From Bacillota bacterium (GTDB lineage Bacteria; Bacillota_A; Clostridia; DSM-8532): a stretch of 21,004 bases of DNA. Below the pieces are notes generated by a model. The model was not told where the DNA came from, made no database searches, and saw only the letters and a list, made by a program, of their open reading frames with translations. The DNA is taken from NCBI GenBank assembly GCA_023424865.1, contig JAFADM010000304.1, positions 1 to 21,004 of the forward strand, written 5' to 3'. The position numbers and the translations under genes are program-made. Below are positions 1 through 6,556 of this stretch, in pieces; positions within the stretch are counted from its first letter, which is position 1, and each line of letters starts with the position of its first letter.

Positions 1-167
1 CCACCATACGGCAGCCTTTGAAAAATATCGCCCATATTCTGGTGGATACGCTTTTAGCCCAGGTAAACAACACGCCTTTTGAATGCCAGAATATCCTGCC
101 TGTAACCTTAATAGAAAGAGAAACGACTCGTGCGGGAGGCCTGGCTTTGTCTAAGGAATGGAAGTAA
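1..167 (+). CDS. LacI-family transcriptional regulator, C-terminal fragment (cut by window edge)
   Basis: Reading in frame from base 3 gives 54 residues beginning TIRQPLKNIAHILVDTLLAQ and ending at TAA 165-167. The 'T(V/I)RQP...A...L' helix followed by a short turn and a strand reading 'ILPVTLIERETT' is the characteristic end of the LacI/GalR sugar-binding domain, where families usually read 'LPTELVVRES'. The DNA-binding N-terminus and most of the effector domain lie outside the window. It converges with the AraC-type regulator on the other strand, with 48 bases between stop codons and no clear terminator. It could govern genes to the left or act in trans; a LacI-type operator candidate exists near 14090, but linking the two is speculation. 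Identification rests on the tail alone. Confidence 0.72.
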   Translation, partial: TIRQPLKNIAHILVDTLLAQVNNTPFECQNILPVTLIERETTRAGGLALSKEWK

Positions 168-215
168 CAGGGGTTTAGAAAAGTGCGGTCTGCTCGGAAT
201 TCAAAGAGCCGGCTT

Positions 216-2516
216 CTATTCATTTGTCCTTTCCATTTGCCTGTATTTTCCCGGTGTCACTCCTGTGTGCTTGCTGAAGAAGCGGATAAAATTCTGCGCA
301 TTGGTATAGTTCAAAGCCATTGCAATTTCTGCAACGGACAGCTCGCTTTTAAGCAGCATATTGGTAGCGGCGGCTATCTTTGACTGGGCAGAATATTCTG
401 CAAACGACATGCCGGTATGTGTTTTAAGGATCCTCCAGATATAGCTGGTATGGTATCCCAGCCTTTCTGAGCACTCGGCTATTGTGATATTTCCGCCGGT
501 TTCATCAAACAGGTCCTTAATTCTCTGCATAGGCGTCGCACCTTCACGGAAGGTCTCTAAAGCGTGGATACAGGGTTCTATGACAGAATCTTTAAAAAAT
601 CGCTCAAGCTCCTCTGTGTTACACAGCAAGCCAGCCTGCATGTATAAGGGCTGTTCTCTTTCCGCAAACACCTGGTCCAAAGAAAGCCCTGCCTCGCTGA
701 CAACCGTCAAAATAGCCGTCACGAAACGGTTGATCCGCATGGCATTTTCATGCTTTGAGCTTGCCCACCTGGGAAGGCCGCTCATAAATTCTGCCAGGCA
801 GCGCTGGGCCTTGTTTCGGTTACACTGGTCGATGGCCAGGCGGATCTCCTGCTCCTGAGCTTCAAGGGGCACTCCTATTACAGTTTTGTCCGTGCGGATA
901 TCGGAATAGTAGCTCACTCCCCCATTTACCGCTTCCTCTACCAAAACATCGCTTTTCAGTGCCTCCACGCTTTCAAGGAAGGCGGCGCGGCTCCAGGACA
1001 GGTTTGTAATAAAGGAACTGACGCCCACATAAAGGACGACGGACAGCTCTCTTTGAGCATATTCCATCAAAAGCCCGCAAAACGACTCCACCCTGACATG
1101 CAGCCGCTCCTCGTCTTCGGCCCCCAACACCAGGATGATAGCGTTGCGGTCATTCACGGGCGGTACATACAAATACTTCCTGGCGGTTTCGGGAAGATGT
1201 TCAAGAAATAAAATCCTCATCGCATTTTCGTCCACGGAACCCGGATCATCGCCGCGTCCCACAGGCAGCCTACAGGCCAGAACACAATAACATGAGACGG
1301 GGGCAAGCCGGAGCTGAATGGACTGTTCCTCAATCTGCGCGCTGGTCAGCTCGCCACGGAACAGGCGTGTGGCGAAATTTTGCGTCAGCATATCCCGCTG
1401 ATCCTCAATGATACGTTCCATAGTAAAGTTGGAGCCTATCAATTGTTCCACCTCGCGGGTGATTTGTTGAATTTCGTTTTTTGTATTCCTTGATTTATCT
1501 GAGGTTGCTTTGACAAAGCTTGCCAGATAGCGTACCGGGCGGTAAAGCCATAAGGAGCCCAGCCGGCTAAGTGCAACCAGCAGCACCACTGCAAGTGCAA
1601 CCACTGCATTTATGGCAAGGATGCGGTCAGCGCCTTTTCGAACCATGTCCTCGTTGTAGGCAATGATGAACATAAGGCCGTCCTGCTGGGAGAGGGCTAC
1701 TGTCATACGGTACTTTTCATTATCACCCACTTTGGTGGATATGGGCCCTGTCAGTCCTTTCAACTCATCATATTGCCGTGCGCAGTATTCTGCCAGAATC
1801 TCGTTGGAGGTCATGAAGATATCTGAATTCCTATCCAGAGCAACAACGTCATAATCGCCCAAATCGCGCATCAGGAGGCGATAGAGATAGGTGCTGTTCA
1901 GGTTTATGATAAGAGCGTCCTCCACCTCCATATTTACGGACGGCAACTGCAAGACCAGCGAATAGCCCCGCAGATCAATCATATCCCGTGAAAGCCTGAG
2001 CTGCCGGTATTCCGCTGCGTTGTTGTGCCAACGCATACGGTTGTATGTCTGATCCTCCTTGAAAAGAATCAGTTCCTCTGCCTGTTCATAGTTGGCCATT
2101 TCACTGTAGCGCTGAATACCGCTGGATGTTATGGCAAAATCAGCCTCACGGTTAATATAGCTGTAGCCATATATGTACTCATAAATTCCGGAGGAACCGC
2201 GAAACTGCCTGATGGCGTCATTAATGTTGTCATACCGCTGGTATGGAATTTCGTTTTCTTCGAATAACCAGTTAACGCCGGCGTTATTGGGAATCTCAAT
2301 ATAGTATTCCTTTATGGAGGCCAGAACGGTGCCAACACGGTCTCTTGCTTGATTGGCGGCAGATTGGATCGCAATGTCAAGCTTTTCCGATAAATCGTCC
2401 ACATAGGTCCAATAGGAAAATATGCTTATAACCGACAGAGGAAGCAATGAGATTACCAATATGCCGATAAACATCTGTGTCTTGTAGGATAGTTGCCCGA
2501 ATCCAGACCGTTTCAT
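216..2516 (-). CDS. Membrane-anchored AraC/XylS-family regulator (RhgR/YesS-like, 766 aa)
   Basis: A one-component regulator with an outside sensor and a cytoplasmic DNA-binding end. Visible parts: a short basic start; membrane segment about residues 15-36; an extracellular region of about 260 residues (37-298) of the Cache-like sensor size; a second membrane segment about 299-320; a linker beginning 'LYRPVRYLASFVKATSD'; a poorly conserved middle region; and a C-terminal two-helix-turn-helix AraC domain (about 676-766) ending 'FIRFFSKHTGVTPGKYRQ', the family signature. ATG 2516 is preceded by AGGGGGG at a 7-base spacing. It is divergent from the permease/binding-protein/lyase operon, which it probably activates. 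The architecture and length resemble Bacillus subtilis RhgR (YesS), activator of rhamnogalacturonan genes. The ligand is inferred only from context; the AraC assignment is secure. Confidence 0.92.
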   Translation of the reverse strand: MKRSGFGQLSYKTQMFIGILVISLLPLSVISIFSYWTYVDDLSEKLDIAIQSAANQARDRVGTVLASIKEYYIEIPNNAGVNWLFEENEIPYQRYDNINDAIRQFRGSSGIYEYIYGYSYINREADFAITSSGIQRYSEMANYEQAEELILFKEDQTYNRMRWHNNAAEYRQLRLSRDMIDLRGYSLVLQLPSVNMEVEDALIINLNSTYLYRLLMRDLGDYDVVALDRNSDIFMTSNEILAEYCARQYDELKGLTGPISTKVGDNEKYRMTVALSQQDGLMFIIAYNEDMVRKGADRILAINAVVALAVVLLVALSRLGSLWLYRPVRYLASFVKATSDKSRNTKNEIQQITREVEQLIGSNFTMERIIEDQRDMLTQNFATRLFRGELTSAQIEEQSIQLRLAPVSCYCVLACRLPVGRGDDPGSVDENAMRILFLEHLPETARKYLYVPPVNDRNAIILVLGAEDEERLHVRVESFCGLLMEYAQRELSVVLYVGVSSFITNLSWSRAAFLESVEALKSDVLVEEAVNGGVSYYSDIRTDKTVIGVPLEAQEQEIRLAIDQCNRNKAQRCLAEFMSGLPRWASSKHENAMRINRFVTAILTVVSEAGLSLDQVFAEREQPLYMQAGLLCNTEELERFFKDSVIEPCIHALETFREGATPMQRIKDLFDETGGNITIAECSERLGYHTSYIWRILKTHTGMSFAEYSAQSKIAAATNMLLKSELSVAEIAMALNYTNAQNFIRFFSKHTGVTPGKYRQMERTNE

Positions 2517-2617
2517 TGTCAGGCCCCCCTCTGACGAATAATCAAAAGATTGCTTCGTTATTAATATGTGGATTATTTATTGGTTGATAAACTGCTTGAA
2601 AACACTAAACAAACTGT

Positions 2618-2647
2618 ATTCTATATCATTTTACCACAGATTATCAA
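2618..2647 (-). promoter_or_regulatory. Candidate promoter of the AraC regulator (216-2516)
   Basis: On the minus strand TTGATA (2647-2642) is followed after 18 bases by TAGAAT (2623-2618). A TATAGA reading with 16-base spacing overlaps it. It would give a leader of about 95 bases. It matches the vegetative sigma pattern moderately well but could arise by chance in such AT-rich sequence. Confidence 0.4.
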
Positions 2648-2678
2648 GGCCTATTAAGGCGATGTTATCTATTGATTA

Positions 2679-2708
2679 TTGCATTTGGCAAAAAACCGAT
2701 ACTATAAT
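2679..2708 (+). promoter_or_regulatory. Candidate promoter of the system 1 permease/binding-protein/lyase operon
   Basis: A perfect -10 box TATAAT (2703-2708) lies 18 bases after a partial -35 box TTGCAT (2679-2684). Transcription would start near 2715 and leave a long leader of about 115 bases before the ATG at 2831. A good -10 with a weak -35 and long spacer fits an activator-dependent promoter, and the divergent AraC regulator is the obvious activator. Confidence 0.5.
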
Positions 2709-2830
2709 TATCACAAATTCAACTTCCGATTCGCATGAATATTTATGAAATTGGACAAAACCATCAATACTCTAAGCAGCATTTGGCTCTTAACGCAAAC
2801 ATCAATAGTAGGAAAGGATTGTGATTCGGC

Positions 2831-3751
2831 ATGACTGACAAGATAACCCTGCGTGATCTTGGCCGGAATATCAGGATGCACCGTTGGTTGTACATCCTGT
2901 GTATCCCGGGTGTTCTTTATTACATATTATTTAAATACCTGCCCATGTGGGGTATTCTGATTTCCTTTCAGGATTTCAACCTGTACGCGGGCTTCTTTCA
3001 AAGCGAATGGGTAGGCTTAAAGCATTTTATCAACTTCTTCAACAGCACGCAGTTTATCCGCCTTCTGAGCAATACGCTGATGCTGTCTTTGTACAGTATT
3101 GTCTTCGCGTTTCCGGCGCCCATTCTTCTGGCTGTCTTGCTCAATGAAATTCGCAGGCAATGGTTTAAAAGGACAATACAAACATTAGTGTACATCCCCC
3201 ATTTTATCTCTATGGTTATCGTTGCCAGTATCACCTTTATGGTATTCAATACCAACGGACCCATCAATGGGCTTATCAACGCACTGGACGGCAGCACCAG
3301 GGCCTTTCTTACGGAACCCGATTATTTCCGGGGATTGATTATCGGACAAACTATCTGGAAGGAATCCGGCTGGGGAACGATTGTTTTCCTGGCGGCCATG
3401 TCGGGTATTGACATGGAGCAGTACGAAGCCGCCATTGTTGACGGCGCAGGACGCTTCAGGCAGATATGGCATATCACATTGCCGGCCATTCGCAGCACCA
3501 TTGTCATCCTGCTTATTTTGCGCATGGGCAATGTCCTTGACAACGGCTTTGATCAGATTTTCCTTATGAGCAACGCAGGCAACCGGGAGGTGTCGGATGT
3601 GTTGGACACCTATGTGTACCGGGAGGGCATCGTCAACGGGAATTTCAGCTATACTACGGCAATCGGGTTTTTCAAGTCCCTGATAGGTTTGTTTTTAATC
3701 CTTGGCTCCAATAAGCTGGCGAAAAAATTCGGTGAATCCGGAATATTTTAA
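2831..3751 (+). CDS. LplB-type CUT1 sugar ABC transporter permease (306 aa)
   Basis: Integral membrane subunit of an oligosaccharide importer; it pairs with the next gene to form the channel. The N-terminus 'HRWLYILCIPGVLYYILFKYLPMWGILISFQDFN' is typical of the LplB group. About six hydrophobic segments are visible, and the EAA loop that contacts the ATPase reads 'EQYEAAIVDGAGRFRQIWHI', with the EAA core at residues 199-201. An in-frame TGA at 2822 rules out an earlier start; ATG 2831 follows a somewhat distant GGAAAGGA. The length is normal for the family. It is first in the operon, 15 bases before the second permease. Whether the substrate is rhamnogalacturonan oligosaccharide is inferred from the lyase gene downstream. 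Confidence 0.95.
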   Translation: MTDKITLRDLGRNIRMHRWLYILCIPGVLYYILFKYLPMWGILISFQDFNLYAGFFQSEWVGLKHFINFFNSTQFIRLLSNTLMLSLYSIVFAFPAPILLAVLLNEIRRQWFKRTIQTLVYIPHFISMVIVASITFMVFNTNGPINGLINALDGSTRAFLTEPDYFRGLIIGQTIWKESGWGTIVFLAAMSGIDMEQYEAAIVDGAGRFRQIWHITLPAIRSTIVILLILRMGNVLDNGFDQIFLMSNAGNREVSDVLDTYVYREGIVNGNFSYTTAIGFFKSLIGLFLILGSNKLAKKFGESGIF

Positions 3752-3766
3752 AGGAGGGCACATTCA

Positions 3767-4654
3767 TTGAGCATTCAACGCAACGACTCGATCTGGTCGC
3801 GTATCTTTGACATCTGTAACTACACAATGCTTATTGTTTTCTCCGCTGTTATGGTGGTGCCGTTTATTTATATTGTCGGCTGCTCTTTTGCTACGGTAGG
3901 GGAAATCGCTACCCGTCCTTTTTTCCTGATTCCCCGTACCTTTCAGCTAGAGGGCTATAAATACATTCTGTCCTCCGCCACCCTTCCCAAGGCCATGGTC
4001 AACTCCATTTTAGTCACTGTGGGAGGCACGGTTATTTCTCTTTTCTGTACCCTATCTTTTGCTTATCCCCTGTCAAAAAAGTACTTTGCGGCAAGAACCC
4101 CGCTTCTGATGATGGTCACATTCACCATTGTTTTCGGGGGTGGCTTAATCCCAGGATACCTTAACATCCGCAGCCTGGGACTCCTGAACTCCTATGGGGC
4201 GCTGCTCCTTCCAGGAGCAATCAGCTCTTGGAATCTAATAGTTGTGAAGAACTTTTTTCAGTCCCTCCCACCCGAGCTTGAAGAATCCGCAAAGATTGAC
4301 GGAGCAACGGAGCTCCAGGTATTCTTCAAGATTGTACTCCCTCTTTCAATGGCAGCTATCGCAACCTTTGCACTTTTCTATGCCGTGGGCTATTGGAATG
4401 ATTACCGTTCCTCATTGTTCTACCTCCCCAGCGCAAACAGCAAATGGACGCTGCAGCTCATCCTGAGGAATATCGTTATGATGTCCTCCGGAAAACTGGA
4501 TGATGCGAATTTCGATCCGAGTCTGGTGCTGCCGCCCACGGAGAGCGTAAAAAACGCGGTAATCGTATTTGCAACGGTTCCGATTCTTGTGGTATACCCA
4601 TTTCTGCAAAAACATTTTACCAAGGGCGTCATGGTAGGCGCTATCAAAGGATAA
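3767..4654 (+). CDS. YtcP/LplC-type CUT1 sugar ABC transporter permease (295 aa)
   Basis: Second membrane subunit of the system 1 importer (MalG side). It shows the family pattern 'FGGGLIPGYLNIRSLGLLNSYGALLLPGAISSWN', an EAA loop 'EESAKIDGATELQVFFKIVL' starting near residue 172, and the usual C-terminus '...FTKGVMVGAIKG', which is nearly invariant in this group. The start is a TTG at 3767, eight bases after AAGGAGGG (3751-3758), a strong ribosome binding site that begins on the last base of the preceding stop codon; this supports translational coupling with the upstream permease. No ATPase gene follows. Length is normal. Confidence 0.95.
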   Translation: MSIQRNDSIWSRIFDICNYTMLIVFSAVMVVPFIYIVGCSFATVGEIATRPFFLIPRTFQLEGYKYILSSATLPKAMVNSILVTVGGTVISLFCTLSFAYPLSKKYFAARTPLLMMVTFTIVFGGGLIPGYLNIRSLGLLNSYGALLLPGAISSWNLIVVKNFFQSLPPELEESAKIDGATELQVFFKIVLPLSMAAIATFALFYAVGYWNDYRSSLFYLPSANSKWTLQLILRNIVMMSSGKLDDANFDPSLVLPPTESVKNAVIVFATVPILVVYPFLQKHFTKGVMVGAIKG

Positions 4655-4696
4655 TGCGCGGTACAATGTCCGGCCTTAATAAGCGATACGCGGCGG

Positions 4697-4755
4697 AGCC
4701 ATGACCTTTATGGCTTATGTAAGCATGTTATGACCACAAAAACCCATGTGGTTTT
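4697..4755 (+). promoter_or_regulatory. Pair of small hairpins between the permease and binding-protein genes
   Basis: The first hairpin pairs AGCCAT (4697-4702) with ATGGCT (4710-4715). The second pairs ACCACA (4733-4738) with TGTGGT (4747-4752), followed by TTT. An alternative pairing, AAAACC (4739-4744) with GGTTTT (4750-4755), uses part of the same bases and excludes it. The stems are short and AT-rich tails are modest, so these look more like processing or attenuation elements than full terminators. They lie in the 142-base spacer ahead of the binding-protein gene. Confidence 0.35.
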
Positions 4756-4796
4756 CTAACAAAATAAAACGTTAATAATTTTTAGGAGGCATAAAC

Positions 4797-6398
4797 ATGA
4801 AAAAAGGCAAGCTCAGGATTACTTCCGCTATACTTTCCGCTATTGTAGCCATGTCTGTGTTCGCCAGTTGCGGCCAAAACGGCTCGAATAACACCGGCGG
4901 CCCCAGCCCGACCTCTTCCCCCACAAGCTCCGGACCGTCGGACTCTCAGGGCACACCTGCTATTCCCGCCGACTATACCATCGAAATTCTTACCATTTCC
5001 CACGAGGGCAACATCATCGCTGAGAACCATCCAAACTTCCAGACATTGAAGGAGCATACCGGCTATAACGTAAAACTCCAGTATGTGCTTAACGCCAACT
5101 ATGATGAGCAGATGAATACCCGCCTGGCCAGCGGCGACCTGCCGGGCCTGATCGTCATTACCGGAAATACAGGTCCAATTGTTTCCGCAGCAAAGGCGGG
5201 CGCATTCTGGGATATCACTGAGAAGTACAAGGATTATCCCAATCTTGCCAAAGCCAACGAGAACGTTATGCGCAACATCTCTATTGAAGGCCGCATTTAT
5301 GGTATTTACCGTGCCCGGACTATCGGCCGCAACGGCATCAGCTATCGTTCGGACTGGCTGCAAAACCTGGGGCTTGAGGAACCGAAGACACTGGAAGACC
5401 TCTACAACGTTCTTCATGCATTTACTTACGACGATCCTGACGGCAATAATAAGAACGATACCTATGGGATGACCTGGAGTACCTATATGGGTCCCTTCAA
5501 CAATCTGGCCGTGATGCATGGTGCTCCAAACATGTGGGGAATTGATGAAAACGGCAAGCTCTATCCCTGGTTTGAATCGGATGCATATATTGAGACCCTG
5601 GATTACAGCAAAAGGCTATACGATGACGGTCTGATAAACCGTGATTTTGCAGCGCTTCAGAGTGGTGAATGGGCTAACGATTTCGGCACAGGCAAATCCG
5701 GTCTATGGATAGACGTAGCCGACCAGGCCAACCGCCATGCGATTAAGCTGAAGGACAACGGCTTTATAACGCAGGAGCAGGTTGACGATGGGAGCGTTGT
5801 ATGGGTCATGGGCTCTGTTGCCAACTCCAAGGGAGAAATTTATTCGCTGCCAACCCCCGGTCACGCCGGATATGTGGCGATCAGCAGAACGGGCGCAAAG
5901 ACGGAGGAGGATCTCTACCATCATCTGAACTTCATGGATAAATGCAATGACGAAATTGGACAGAACATCCTCAACTATGGTACGGAGGGCATCACATATG
6001 ATAAATCTCCGGAGGGCTTTGTGATATCCCTTGAAAAGGAAGAGATTGTGGCTCGAGCAGGAGCAGGTATGGATTCTTCTGCAGGCTGGAACCAATTTAT
6101 GATGAACACCACGGATCTCCTGTATAAAAAGGAAGGCAATCCCCGGATTACCCGCCAGGAGGAAGTTTATCAGGAGAATCTGCCGAATACGGTGCACAAC
6201 CCTGCGCTTTCTCTTGTATCGGACACCTACACGGCCAAGGGTAAAAGTCTGGAACAGATAATCCAGGACGCCACGATTAATTACATAATGGGCAAAATCG
6301 ATCTGAACGGCTTCAAGGTGGAGGTCCAGCGCTGGTATAGCGAGGGCGGACAGGATGCCCTGAATGAATACCAGTCCGCCTATGATCAAACAAAATAA
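4797..6398 (+). CDS. Extracellular sugar-binding lipoprotein, LplA/YtcQ-like (533 aa)
   Basis: Solute receptor of the system 1 importer, tethered to the outer face of the membrane. The signal peptide has a basic start (MKKGK), a hydrophobic core, and a lipobox-like FASC with Cys25 as the lipidated residue; the Phe at -3 is atypical but the Cys is placed as expected. A Ser/Thr/Pro/Gly-rich linker (about 28-56) leads into the binding fold. Residues 213-221, DPDGNNKND, form the EF-hand-like calcium loop common in these proteins, followed by 'TYGMTW'. ATG 4797 follows TAGGAGGC at good spacing. Placement after the two permeases and before a lyase-family gene supports oligosaccharide capture for intracellular breakdown. 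Ligand inferred only from context. Confidence 0.93.
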   Translation: MKKGKLRITSAILSAIVAMSVFASCGQNGSNNTGGPSPTSSPTSSGPSDSQGTPAIPADYTIEILTISHEGNIIAENHPNFQTLKEHTGYNVKLQYVLNANYDEQMNTRLASGDLPGLIVITGNTGPIVSAAKAGAFWDITEKYKDYPNLAKANENVMRNISIEGRIYGIYRARTIGRNGISYRSDWLQNLGLEEPKTLEDLYNVLHAFTYDDPDGNNKNDTYGMTWSTYMGPFNNLAVMHGAPNMWGIDENGKLYPWFESDAYIETLDYSKRLYDDGLINRDFAALQSGEWANDFGTGKSGLWIDVADQANRHAIKLKDNGFITQEQVDDGSVVWVMGSVANSKGEIYSLPTPGHAGYVAISRTGAKTEEDLYHHLNFMDKCNDEIGQNILNYGTEGITYDKSPEGFVISLEKEEIVARAGAGMDSSAGWNQFMMNTTDLLYKKEGNPRITRQEEVYQENLPNTVHNPALSLVSDTYTAKGKSLEQIIQDATINYIMGKIDLNGFKVEVQRWYSEGGQDALNEYQSAYDQTK

Positions 6399-6481
6399 CA
6401 AAAGAATAAAAGATATTGGCAACGAGCTCAGATACTTCCATTTAATGAATAAACAATAGCTACGGACTGAAATCCCCATGA

Positions 6482-6538
6482 ATAATCGGAAAAGCTTCGT
6501 AATTTACCTCCAGTGATTTCCGAAGCTCTTCCGATTAT
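6482..6538 (+). promoter_or_regulatory. Large stem-loop ahead of the lyase-family gene; loop complementary to its ribosome binding site
   Basis: Arms 6482-6499 and 6521-6538 form an 18-bp stem with a single mismatch, built around CGGAAAAGCTTCG and CGAAGCTCTTCCG, with a 21-base loop. It ends nine bases before AGGAGG (6547-6552) of the next gene. The downstream TATTTTA is too weak for a convincing terminator. The loop carries CCTCC (6507-6511), exactly complementary to GGAGG at 6548-6552. It may stabilise the upstream binding-protein message, lower expression of the enzyme, or regulate translation; the pairing with the binding site is inference. Confidence 0.6.
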
Positions 6539-6556
6539 CCTATTTTAGGAGGCACT

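Larger units (their letters stand above)
2517..2830. other. Divergent intergenic region between the AraC regulator and the system 1 operon
   Basis: This 314-base AT-rich stretch holds no convincing gene. The only sizeable open frame on the plus strand (2566-2748) has no ribosome binding site and runs through both promoter candidates. It contains one promoter candidate for each direction (described separately), a leader of about 115 bases ahead of the permease, and two short direct repeats: GCATTTGGC at 2681-2689 and 2779-2787, and CATCAATA at 2762-2769 and 2800-2807. The first copy of the 9-mer lies in the spacer of the plus promoter. Confidence 0.7.

Noticed and set aside
200..214. AGCCGGCT palindrome between the convergent LacI and AraC genes as a terminator
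   Set aside because: Self-complementary without a loop and without a following T-run.
2566..2748. 60-codon plus-strand frame in the divergent promoter region
   Set aside because: No ribosome binding site, overlaps both promoter candidates, composition not protein-like.
4782..5519. Long open frame on the minus strand opposite the system 1 binding protein (245 aa)
   Set aside because: It is antisense to a clearly identified lipoprotein gene, has no recognisable domain and its sequence reads as a codon-bias shadow.
5703..6479. Minus-strand open frame of 258 aa opposite the same gene and the following spacer
   Set aside because: Mostly antisense to the binding-protein gene, no family pattern, and its start lies in the intergenic region without a good binding site.
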